Shown here in pieces: positions 56,925-64,000 of a stretch of 64,000 nucleotides of DNA. The DNA lies in contig NZ_CP096040.1 of assembly GCF_023935105.1 (NCBI RefSeq), positions 2,046,001-2,110,000 of the forward strand, written 5' to 3'. How positions within the stretch are numbered: the first letter of the stretch is position 1; every line of letters begins with the position of its first letter. The translations under genes and the position numbers were made by a program. The notes beneath the pieces are model-generated. The model was not told the DNA's origin. It ran no database searches and saw only the letters and a list, made by a program, of their open reading frames with translations. The stretch comes from Caulobacter segnis. GTDB taxonomy: Bacteria > Pseudomonadota > Alphaproteobacteria > Caulobacterales > Caulobacteraceae.

Positions 56925-58433
56925 CTAGAGCGTCACGCCCGACTTCCAGATCGCGATCTCGCGCTCGCCGTTCAGCTCGGCCTTGGTGGCCTTGCCCGAG
57001 GCGGTGTCGACCACGAGGTCCATCAGGCGATCGGCCGCGTCCTCCATCGAGACGCCGTCCAGCACCTGACCGGCGTCGAAATCGATCCAGCCGGGCTTGC
57101 GCTGGGCCAGGCCCGAGTTGGAGGCGATCTTCAGGGTCGGGGCGGGGAAGCCCAAGGGGGTGCCGCGACCGGTGGTGAACAGGATCACCGTAGCCCCGGC
57201 GGCGGTCAGCGCCGTCGACGAGACCGCGTCGTTGCCCGGCGCCTCCAGCAGGGTCAGGCCGTGCGGGCCGACCTTTTCGCCATAGCGCAGCACTTCGACG
57301 AGCTGAGCCCGTCCGCCCTTCTGCACCGCGCCCAGGGACTTCTCCTCCAGCGTGGTGATGCCGCCGGCGATGTTGCCGGGCGAGGGGTTCTCGTAGATCG
57401 GCTGGTTGTTGTCGATGAAGTAGCGCTTGAAGTCGTCGATCACCCCGACGGCCTCGTCGAAGATCTCGCGGCTGGCGGCGCGCTGCAGCAGCACGTTCTC
57501 GGCGCCGAAGACCTCCGGGATTTCGGTCAGGACCGGCGTGCCGCCGGCGTCGGCGACCTTGTCGGCGATGCGGCCGACCAGCGGATTGGCGGTGACGCCC
57601 GAAAAGCCGTCCGAGCCGCCGCACTTCAGGCCCACCACCAGTTCCGAGACCGGGATCGGCTCGCGCCTGTCCCGCTCGGCGATCTCCACGAGCGCCTCGA
57701 CGGCGGCCAGACCGTCTTCCAGTTCGTCCTCGACCATCTGGGTGGTGAAGCTTCTCAGGCGGTCGCGGTCGATCTCCGGAGCGCTGTCCAGCAGGGCTTT
57801 CAGCTGGTTGTTCTCGCAACCCAAGCCCAGCAGCAAGACGCCGCCAGCGTTGGGGTGGCTGGCCAGGGCGGCGATCAGCTTGCGGGTGTGGGAGAGGTCA
57901 TCGCCCAGCTGCGAGCAGCCGAACGGATGCGGAAAGGCGAAGACCCCGTCGACCCGGCCCGCGAAGCGCTGGTTGGCCTTCTCTGCGATGCGGCGGGCGG
58001 TGTTGGCCACACAGCCGACGGTGCACAGCACCCAGATCTCGTTGCGGGTGCCAGCGCGGCCGTTCTTGCGGCGATAGCCGTCGAAGGCGCGGGCCGGGAC
58101 CTCCCCGTGGGGCTCAGGGGCGGTCGGGGCGAAGCTGTAGCCCTCGACGCCTTCCAGGCGGGTGTGGACGTTGTGGACGTGGACATGGTCGCCGACGGCG
58201 ATGTCGACGACCGCCCGGCCGATCGGCCAGCCGTATTTCAGGACGTCTTCGCCAGCGCTGGCAAAGCGAATAGCGATCTTGTGGCCCTTGGGGATGTCGA
58301 CGCGCGCCGTGATCGGCTGACCGTGCAGGTCCAGAATTTCACCCGCGACGAGGTCGCGCAGGGCGGTCGCCACGTGGTCGCGAGGGTCCACCGGGTGGAT
58401 CGATTCGCGCTGGGCCAGGGTCGTTTCGGTCAT
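56925..58433 (-). CDS. uxaA: Altronate dehydratase
   Basis: The 502-residue protein has an N-terminal SAF domain (LHGQPITARVDIPKGHKIA, about residues 20-90) and the C-terminal dehydratase (GYRRKNGRAGTRNEIWVL, HPFGCSQLGDD, LGLGCENNQ, VGLKCGGSDGFSG). Conserved cysteines near 170, 205 and 275 may hold the metal site. It converts altronate to 2-keto-3-deoxygluconate. Divergent from the LacI regulator with the operator-like motif between them. Confidence 0.93.
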   Translation of the reverse strand: MTETTLAQRESIHPVDPRDHVATALRDLVAGEILDLHGQPITARVDIPKGHKIAIRFASAGEDVLKYGWPIGRAVVDIAVGDHVHVHNVHTRLEGVEGYSFAPTAPEPHGEVPARAFDGYRRKNGRAGTRNEIWVLCTVGCVANTARRIAEKANQRFAGRVDGVFAFPHPFGCSQLGDDLSHTRKLIAALASHPNAGGVLLLGLGCENNQLKALLDSAPEIDRDRLRSFTTQMVEDELEDGLAAVEALVEIAERDRREPIPVSELVVGLKCGGSDGFSGVTANPLVGRIADKVADAGGTPVLTEIPEVFGAENVLLQRAASREIFDEAVGVIDDFKRYFIDNNQPIYENPSPGNIAGGITTLEEKSLGAVQKGGRAQLVEVLRYGEKVGPHGLTLLEAPGNDAVSSTALTAAGATVILFTTGRGTPLGFPAPTLKIASNSGLAQRKPGWIDFDAGQVLDGVSMEDAADRLMDLVVDTASGKATKAELNGEREIAIWKSGVTL

Positions 58434-58480
58434 CTTGGATCGTCGTCGCTGGAAGGAGTGTCGCCAATTTAGACGTTCGG

Positions 58481-58500
58481 TGACATGGTAACCGGTGTCA
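58481..58500. promoter_or_regulatory. Operator-like site upstream of uxaA and uxuR
   Basis: TGACATGGTAACCGGTGTCA has 5-base inverted ends TGACA/TGTCA, as expected of a LacI-family operator. Its 15 bases at 58486-58500 are the exact reverse complement of the site at 59717-59731. It lies 48 bases upstream of uxaA. Confidence 0.7.
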
Positions 58501-58531
58501 GCGTAGTCGCAAGCAGACGTTTCGTCCTAGG

Positions 58532-58556
58532 TTGGCGGTGCTTGCGCGGCTAGAGT
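58532..58556 (+). promoter_or_regulatory. Candidate promoter of the LacI-type regulator gene
   Basis: TTGGCG (58532-58537) and GCTAGAGT (58549-58556) with an 11-base spacer resemble the Caulobacter housekeeping consensus (TTGACG, 10-14 bases, GCTANAWC). The transcript would start near 58563. Confidence 0.45.
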
Positions 58557-58593
58557 ATGACAAAAGAAAATGACTTAGGCTGCTGGAAACGCC

Positions 58594-59682
58594 GTGAACT
58601 CTTCGAAGACGCCTTCCTCGTCCCCGGAAGCCTCGAGTCCCGAGAGCAGTGAGAACGGCGTGGAGGGCGGCCGCCGCCGCGCCACGATCAACGACATCGC
58701 GCGCTTGGCGGGCGTTTCGAAGAAGACCGTTTCTCGAGTCATCAACCAGTCGCCGTTCGTCCGCGACGAAACGCGCGAGCGGATCGAGGCGGTGATCGCC
58801 GAGTGGGGCTACGCCCCCGACCCCCAGGCGCGGGGCCTGGCGTTCCGCCGCTCGTTCCTGATCGGCATGATCTACGACAACCCCAACCCACAGTACGTCG
58901 TGAACATGCAGCTGGGCCTGCTGGACGGCATGCGCGGCTCGGGCTTCGAGCTGGTCGTGCATCCGTGCAACCGCGCCAGCCCGACCTTCCTGCAGGACGT
59001 CCGCTCGTTCGTGGAGCGCCAGAAACTGTTCGGCGTCGTGTTGCCGCCGTCGGTGTCGGAGGACGAGCGCGTCGCCAAGCTGCTGAACGAGATCGGCTGC
59101 TCTTACATTCGCATCGCCTCGGTCGAACTGGACAAGCCCGAGCACATGATCGTCGGCCACGACCGCATGGGCGCCGCCGCGGCGGCGCAGCATATCGTCG
59201 GGCTGGGTCACAAGCGCATCGCCTTCATCTCGGGCCCCGAGAGCTTCCGTTCGTCGCACGAGCGGCGAGGGGGCTTCGAGGATGGACTGGCCGAGTCCGG
59301 GCTTAAGCTGACCGAGAACGACATCGTCCAAGGCGCCTACACCTTCGAGTCCGGCGTGGCGTGCGGCGACGTGTTGTTGGCCCGGACCCCGCGTCCGACG
59401 GCGATCTTCTGCGGCAACGACGAAATGGCGGCGGGCGTCCTGCAGTCGGCGCGAAAGGCCGGCCTGTCGGTGCCGCAGGACGTTTCGGTCGTCGGCTTTG
59501 ACGACTTCCAGATCGCCCAGGCCGTCTGGCCGCCGCTGACCACGGTCCACACCCCGACCCGCGAGATCGGCAAGATGGCGGCCGAGAAGCTGATCGGCGT
59601 CGAACGGCGCGAGCCGCGCGACATGACCAAGACCGAGCCGAGCCTGGTGGTGCGCGAGTCCTCCGGGCCGGTTCCCGTCTAG
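58594..59682 (+). CDS. LacI-family regulator of the hexuronate genes (UxuR-like)
   Basis: The 362-residue protein (GTG) has a charged N-terminal extension of about 27 residues, an HTH (TINDIARLAGVSKKTVSRVINQSPFV near 30-55) and a periplasmic-binding-like effector domain (IGMIYDNPNPQYVVNMQLGLLDG; FCGNDEMAAGVLQ; VSVVGFDDFQIAQAVWPPLTTV). It lies within the uronate cluster and between the two operator-like sites, so it most likely represses these genes and responds to a uronate or pathway intermediate. Confidence 0.9.
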   Translation: MNSSKTPSSSPEASSPESSENGVEGGRRRATINDIARLAGVSKKTVSRVINQSPFVRDETRERIEAVIAEWGYAPDPQARGLAFRRSFLIGMIYDNPNPQYVVNMQLGLLDGMRGSGFELVVHPCNRASPTFLQDVRSFVERQKLFGVVLPPSVSEDERVAKLLNEIGCSYIRIASVELDKPEHMIVGHDRMGAAAAAQHIVGLGHKRIAFISGPESFRSSHERRGGFEDGLAESGLKLTENDIVQGAYTFESGVACGDVLLARTPRPTAIFCGNDEMAAGVLQSARKAGLSVPQDVSVVGFDDFQIAQAVWPPLTTVHTPTREIGKMAAEKLIGVERREPRDMTKTEPSLVVRESSGPVPV

Positions 59683-59716
59683 AGCCTTCGCGGCCCATTC
59701 GGGTTGCCACGAACCA

Positions 59717-59731
59717 TGACACCGGTTACCA
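59717..59731. promoter_or_regulatory. Second operator-like site, upstream of uxaC
   Basis: TGACACCGGTTACCA is identical to the reverse complement of 58486-58500. It lies 47 bases before the uxaC start, positioned to block transcription of uxaC-kduI-kduD. Confidence 0.7.
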
Positions 59732-59778
59732 AGCGGGCCGCAGCGGCCGCCGGTGAGATAGGGAGCAGACGCACAGCC

Positions 59779-61245
59779 ATGCCCAGGCCACTGAATTTCC
59801 ATGAAGATCGGCTGTTCCCGGCGGATGCGACGACGCGGTCGTACGCGCGGGGGCTTTATGGGCTGGTCAAGGACCTGCCGATCATCAGCCCGCACGGCCA
59901 CACCGATCCTTCCTGGTTCGCGACCAACGAACCGTTCCAGGACGCCACCGACCTGCTGCTGGCTCCGGACCACTATCTCTTCCGCATGCTCTACAGCCAG
60001 GGGATCGCCCTGGACGCCCTGAAGGTGCGCTCCAAGGCCGGGGTTCCGGCCACCGATCCCCGCGCGGCCTGGAGGCTGCTGGCCGCCAACTTCCACCTCT
60101 TCCGCGGCACGCCCTCGTGGATCTGGCTGAACCACGTGTTCTCCAAGGTGTTCGGCTTCACCGAGTTCCTCGACGAAACCACGGCCGACGCCTATTTCGA
60201 CCGCATCAACGAAGCGCTCGCCACCGACGCCTATCGGCCCCGGGCCCTGTTCGACCGCTTCAACATCGAGACCCTGGCCACCACCGAGGGGCCGCACGAG
60301 AGTCTCAAGCACCATCAGGCCATCCGCGAGAGCGGCTGGGGCGGCCATGTGATCACCGCCTACCGCCCCGACGCGGTCATCGACTTCGAGGACGAGCGCA
60401 GCCCGCGCGCCTTCGAGCGCTTCGCCGAGGTCTCGGGCCAGGACGTCTATAGCTGGAAGTCCTACCTGGAGGCTCACCGCCTGCGCCGGGCGGCCTTCAT
60501 CGAGGCCGGGGCGACGTCTTCGGACCACGGCCACCCGACGGCGGCCACCGCCGACCTCTCCGACGTCGAAGCCGAGGCCCTGTTCCAGGATCTGGTGAAG
60601 GGCAATGTGACGCCGCAGAAGGCCGAGCTCTTCCGCGCCCAGATGCTGACCGAGATGGCCAAGATGAGCCTGGACGATGGGCTGGTCATGCAGATCCACC
60701 CCGGCTCGCACCGCAACCACAATGTCGGCCTGCTGGGCACTCACGGCCGCGACAAGGGCGCCGACATCCCGATGCGCACCGAATATGTCGATGCGCTGAA
60801 GCCCCTGCTGACCCGGCTGGGCAACGATCCGCGCCTGTCGGTGATCCTGTTCACCCTGGACGAGACCACCTACAGCCGCGAACTGGCCCCGCTGGCCGGC
60901 CACTATCCAGTGCTGAAGCTGGGCCCATCCTGGTGGTTCCACGACAGCCCCGAAGGCATGATGCGCTTCCGCGAGCAGGTCACCGAGACCGCCGGCTTCT
61001 ACAACACCGTCGGCTTCAACGACGACACCCGCGCCTTCCTCTCCATCCCGGCCCGCCACGACGTCGCCCGACGCGTCGACAGCGCCTTCCTGGCCCGCAT
61101 GGTCGCCGAGCACCGCATGGACCTCAACGAAGCCGAGGACCTCATCGTCGACCTGACGTACAACCTGCCTAAGAAAGCCTACAAGCTGGATCAGCGTCCC
61201 GACTGGGCTCGTCCCACCTCGGTGCTGCCCGCCGCCGCCGAATAA
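59779..61245 (+). CDS. uxaC: Glucuronate/galacturonate isomerase
   Basis: The 488-residue enzyme has the UxaC signature SPHGHTDPSWF (HxH metal site near residue 41), LNHVFSKVFGF, TTEGPHESLKHH and HPGSHRNHN. It isomerises D-glucuronate to fructuronate and D-galacturonate to tagaturonate. ATG 59779 is chosen; in-frame starts from 59704 overlap the operator. Confidence 0.95.
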   Translation: MPRPLNFHEDRLFPADATTRSYARGLYGLVKDLPIISPHGHTDPSWFATNEPFQDATDLLLAPDHYLFRMLYSQGIALDALKVRSKAGVPATDPRAAWRLLAANFHLFRGTPSWIWLNHVFSKVFGFTEFLDETTADAYFDRINEALATDAYRPRALFDRFNIETLATTEGPHESLKHHQAIRESGWGGHVITAYRPDAVIDFEDERSPRAFERFAEVSGQDVYSWKSYLEAHRLRRAAFIEAGATSSDHGHPTAATADLSDVEAEALFQDLVKGNVTPQKAELFRAQMLTEMAKMSLDDGLVMQIHPGSHRNHNVGLLGTHGRDKGADIPMRTEYVDALKPLLTRLGNDPRLSVILFTLDETTYSRELAPLAGHYPVLKLGPSWWFHDSPEGMMRFREQVTETAGFYNTVGFNDDTRAFLSIPARHDVARRVDSAFLARMVAEHRMDLNEAEDLIVDLTYNLPKKAYKLDQRPDWARPTSVLPAAAE

Positions 61246-61269
61246 GAACACCCTTCCGGAGACTTCCCG

Positions 61270-62112
61270 ATGTTTTCCAAGACCTATCACGCCACCCATC
61301 CGGACATGATGTTCGCGGTCAGCAACGACGACCTGCGCGACCGCTACCTGATGCAGGGCCTGTTCCAGGACGGCGAGATCGTCCTGACCTACAACCACGC
61401 CGAACGCTTCGTCGTCGGCGGCGTCGTGGCCACCTCGGCCGTCAAGCTGCCCGACCAGACCGAGCCCGCCTCGGCCGCCGGCCACCCGTTCCTGGAGCGC
61501 CGCGAGCTGGGCGTGATCAATGTCGGCGAGACCACCGGCAAGATCACCGTCGACGGTGTCGCCTACGAGATCGTTCCGCGTGACGGCCTGTACGTCACCA
61601 TGGGCGCCAAGGACGTGACGTTCGAAGGCCTCAACGGCGAAGCCGCGCGCTTCTACCTGGTCAGCCTGCCGGCTCACGCCGCGTTCGAAACCAAGAAGCT
61701 GGCCTTCGCCGACGCCGTCGCCCTGGAGCGCGGCGCGCTGGAGACCAGCAACGAGCGCACGATCTACCAGTACATCGTCCCGACCACCTGCAAGTCGGCC
61801 CAGCTGCTGCTGGGCATGACCGTGCTGAAGCCGGGCAGCGTCTGGAACACCATGCCGCCCCACCTGCACGACCGTCGCTCGGAAGCCTATTTCTACTTCG
61901 GCCTGGGCGAGAACGACCGCGTGTTCCACTACATGGGCGAGCCGGACGAGATGCGTCACATCGTGATCGCCAACGAAGAGGCCGTCATGAGCCCGCCGTG
62001 GTCGATCCACATGGGTTCGGGCACCGCCAACTACACCTTCATCTGGGCGATGGGCGGCGAGAACCTCGACTACACCGACATGAACGTGCTGGACATCTGC
62101 CAGCTGAAGTAG
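61270..62112 (+). CDS. kduI: 5-dehydro-4-deoxy-D-glucuronate isomerase
   Basis: The 280-residue cupin has the zinc motif [17 protein letters not shown] (HxH...E near residue 198) and [19 protein letters not shown]. It isomerises the unsaturated uronate from pectin or polyuronide lyases to 2,5-diketo-3-deoxygluconate, the substrate of KduD. GGAG precedes the ATG. Located 24 bases after uxaC. Confidence 0.95.
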   Translation: MFSKTYHATHPDMMFAVSNDDLRDRYLMQGLFQDGEIVLTYNHAERFVVGGVVATSAVKLPDQTEPASAAGHPFLERRELGVINVGETTGKITVDGVAYEIVPRDGLYVTMGAKDVTFEGLNGEAARFYLVSLPAHAAFETKKLAFADAVALERGALETSNERTIYQYIVPTTCKSAQLLLGMTVLKPGSVWNTMPPHLHDRRSEAYFYFGLGENDRVFHYMGEPDEMRHIVIANEEAVMSPPWSIHMGSGTANYTFIWAMGGENLDYTDMNVLDICQLK

Positions 62113-62137
62113 GGGCTTTGGCCCACGTCCGTTTTGG

Positions 62138-62243
62138 CTGTCATCCCGGCCGAAGCGAAGCGTAGAGCCGGGACTCAGGGACCACCGCCCTAAGCGTGGT
62201 GCCTGGGTCCCGGATAGCCTCTTCGAGGCTTCCGGGATGACAC
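62138..62243. repeat. Intergenic palindromic element (TGTCATCCCGG type)
   Basis: TGTCATCCCGG (62139-62149) and CCGGGATGACA (62232-62242) are perfect outer arms about 100 bases apart. An imperfect inner stem is GCCGGGACTCAGGG against CCTGGGTCCCGG. It resembles the 18361 element and lies between kduI and kduD. Confidence 0.8.
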
Positions 62244-62265
62244 GAATTTTGGACAGGAACTGAAA

Positions 62266-63021
62266 ATGGCCAATCCGTTCAGCCTCGAAGGCAAGGTCGC
62301 GCTCGTCACCGGCGCCAACACCGGGATCGGGCAGGGGATCGCCATCGCCCTGGCCGCCGCCGGCGCGGACATCGCCGCCGCGGGCCGCAGCGAGCCGACC
62401 GAAACCCAGAAGGCCGTCGAGGCCCTGGGCCGCAAGTTCCTGTCGATCAAGGCCGACTTCGGCTCGATCGAGCCCGTCCAGCGCGTGGTCGACGAGACCG
62501 TCGCCGCGTTCGGCAAGGTCGACATCCTGGTCAACAATGCCGGCATCATCCGTCGCGCCGACTCGATCGAGTTCAGCGAAGCCGATTGGGACGCGGTGAT
62601 GGACACCAACCTGAAGGTGGTCTTCTTCCTGACCCAGGCCTTCGCCAAGCAGGCGCTGAAGCAGGGGGGCGGCAAGGTGATCAATATCGCCAGCCTGCTC
62701 TCGTTCCAGGGCGGTATCCGCGTCCCATCGTACACGGCCGCCAAGTCGGGCCTGGCTGGCCTGACCAAGATCCTGGCCAACGAGTGGGCGACCAAGGGGA
62801 TCAACGTCAACGCTATCGCCCCCGGCTATTTCGACACCAACAACACCGAGGCCCTGCGCGCCGACCAGGACCGCAACGCGGCCATCCTGGCCCGCATCCC
62901 GGCCGGCCGCTGGGGCCGCCCGGAGGACATCGGCGGCGCCGCCGTGTTCCTGGCTTCGTCGGCCGCGGACTATGTCCAGGGCATTACCTTGCCCGTCGAT
63001 GGTGGCTGGCTGGCCCGCTAG
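62266..63021 (+). CDS. kduD: 2-dehydro-3-deoxy-D-gluconate 5-dehydrogenase
   Basis: The 251-residue SDR has TGANTGIGQG, NNAGIIRR, the active Ser in NIASLLSF and YTAAKSGLAG, with a closing VDGGWLAR. It reduces 2,5-diketo-3-deoxygluconate to 2-keto-3-deoxygluconate with NADH. The 153-base gap from kduI holds a palindromic element that could lower readthrough. Confidence 0.95.
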   Translation: MANPFSLEGKVALVTGANTGIGQGIAIALAAAGADIAAAGRSEPTETQKAVEALGRKFLSIKADFGSIEPVQRVVDETVAAFGKVDILVNNAGIIRRADSIEFSEADWDAVMDTNLKVVFFLTQAFAKQALKQGGGKVINIASLLSFQGGIRVPSYTAAKSGLAGLTKILANEWATKGINVNAIAPGYFDTNNTEALRADQDRNAAILARIPAGRWGRPEDIGGAAVFLASSAADYVQGITLPVDGGWLAR

Positions 63022-63207
63022 CGAAAAGAAAACGCGCAAAAATTGGATGGTAGCGCAACCATCGTGCCGGGCGGGTTTTCCCGTCCGGTGAAGCGCGCTA
63101 GAGGGCGCCGCAGCGTTAGCGCCCCGGAACGATACTGGAGCGTGGACGCCTTCTCGTGATCCATTCCAGTACGGGGCGATCGCTGTCGTCGCCCCTGGAG
63201 TCCGCGC

Positions 63208-64000
63208 ATGCGCAATCCGGCCCTGTCGATCGACGTCGACCGTCCGACCAGCCGCCACGTCCGCCAGAACGCCAATCTGCTCAGTGACCTGCTGATCGAG
63301 GCGATTACCTATCTGGAAGGCGAGGAGGCGGCCGCCTTGGTGGCCAAGGCGCGCATGGCGGCGTCGCGCGAGGACGTGGCCAACGGCGACGCGCCGGTGC
63401 TGGACCACCTGTTCGCCAACCTCTCGACCGACCAGGCCGTGTTCCTGGCCCGCGCCTTCGCCAGCCACTCGCTGCTGGCCAATATCGGCGAGGACGTCGC
63501 CGGCCGCCGCCGCCACGCCGAGGTCGACGCCCAGCCGGGCGACGAGCGCCCCCGCACCCTGGTCGACGCCGTCCGCGTCCTGAAGGACCACGGCAAGACC
63601 GACGCCGAGCTGGCCAAGATCTTCGCGGCCATGAACGTCGTGCCGGTGCTGACCGCCCACCCCACCGAGGTGCGTCGCCGCAGCATGGTCGATCGCGAGA
63701 CTGAGATCTCGCGCCTGATGGCGCTGCGCCGTCACCATCTGCCGCCGGACCTGGACGCCGAGATCCGCGAGGGTCTGTTCCGCGAGATCGCCCTGATGTG
63801 GCGGACGCGCCTGTACCGTCCCGAGCGGATCACCGTGAAGGACGAGATCCGCAACGCCCTGTCGATCGTCCGCACCTCGATCCTGCCGGCGATCATCGAC
63901 CTGTATGGCGACTGGACCGGGAAGATCGGGCAACACGGCCATCTGGCGCCGCTGCTCAAGATGGGCTCGTGGCTGGGCGGCGACCGCGACGGCCACCCCG
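63208..64000 (+). CDS. ppc: Phosphoenolpyruvate carboxylase, N-terminal part (runs off window)
   Basis: The first 264 residues are present. The catalytic histidine region VVPVLTAHPTEVRRRS is near residue 150, and the start of the second signature region (GSWLGGDRDGHP) is at the window edge. It makes oxaloacetate from PEP and bicarbonate. ATG 63208 follows a 187-base gap. Adjacent to the uronate genes but probably an independent unit. Confidence 0.95.
   Translation, partial: MRNPALSIDVDRPTSRHVRQNANLLSDLLIEAITYLEGEEAAALVAKARMAASREDVANGDAPVLDHLFANLSTDQAVFLARAFASHSLLANIGEDVAGRRRHAEVDAQPGDERPRTLVDAVRVLKDHGKTDAELAKIFAAMNVVPVLTAHPTEVRRRSMVDRETEISRLMALRRHHLPPDLDAEIREGLFREIALMWRTRLYRPERITVKDEIRNALSIVRTSILPAIIDLYGDWTGKIGQHGHLAPLLKMGSWLGGDRDGHP

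Noticed and set aside
58498..63996. An open reading frame of about 1830 codons on the minus strand
   Set aside because: It is antisense to the LacI-type regulator, uxaC, kduI, kduD and ppc, which are clear family members. Its sequence is a low-complexity mix of G, A, V, D, H and R, the usual mirror of high-GC codon bias.

Overview
This is a high-GC alphaproteobacterial chromosome segment, almost certainly from a Caulobacter species. The evidence is an alphaproteobacterial S10-spc-alpha ribosomal cluster, the polarity factor TipN, two members of the Caulobacter CC0125/CC1285 lipoprotein family, a TonB-dependent receptor, a short adenylate kinase, ATP12, and the characteristic codon bias with GC-rich third positions. 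No tRNA, rRNA, CRISPR array, insertion sequence or prophage was seen.

Layout. 1-8.2 kb: the N-terminal part of a TonB-dependent receptor (minus), a UBP-type zinc-finger protein coupled to a cyclic-nucleotide-binding thioredoxin-reductase-like flavoprotein (minus), fdhD with a YdeP-type molybdopterin oxidoreductase (plus), a secreted GIN-domain (DUF2807) protein, and a small outer-membrane beta-barrel protein (minus). 8.8-23.3 kb: rpsJ through rplQ with secY, adk and rpoA, interrupted by several terminator-like hairpins and one clear promoter before rpsM. 23.5-36.5 kb: lipoprotein, acetyltransferase plus two-gene ABC exporter (minus), ectonucleotide pyrophosphatase-like enzyme, methyltransferase/AraC divergent pair, a tightly overlapping VOC-MmcQ-ArsR-SRPBCC-MFS operon, a Do-type protease, rarA, a pseudouridine synthase and a second lipoprotein. 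36.6-44.9 kb: a probable degenerate GGDEF/EAL protein (minus), crcB and an RluC-type synthase, a DUF1800-DUF1501 pair (minus), ATP12, a YnfA-like protein, and an acyl-CoA carboxylase beta subunit. 44.9-45.7 kb: repeat-rich and gene-poor. 45.7-55.4 kb: metG, an MFS transporter, cysD-cysNC (minus), a small membrane protein, tipN and a sugar transferase. 55.4-63.0 kb: a hexuronate catabolic locus (UxuB/UxaB-type reductase, uxaA, LacI-type regulator, uxaC, kduI, kduD) with a shared 15-bp operator-like sequence at both promoter regions. 63.2 kb to the end: the start of ppc.

How the genes work together. The ribosomal block supplies translation and Sec export. cysD-cysNC activates sulfate to PAPS. 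The uronate genes together form most of a galacturonate/glucuronate and unsaturated-uronate pathway leading to 2-keto-3-deoxygluconate, under one regulator. Intergenic palindromes of at least three sequence types occur at 18.36, 27.86, 36.51, 44.9 and 62.14 kb, mostly at the ends of transcription units. The repeat-rich gap at 44.9-45.7 kb is a candidate chromosomal breakpoint relative to C. crescentus.
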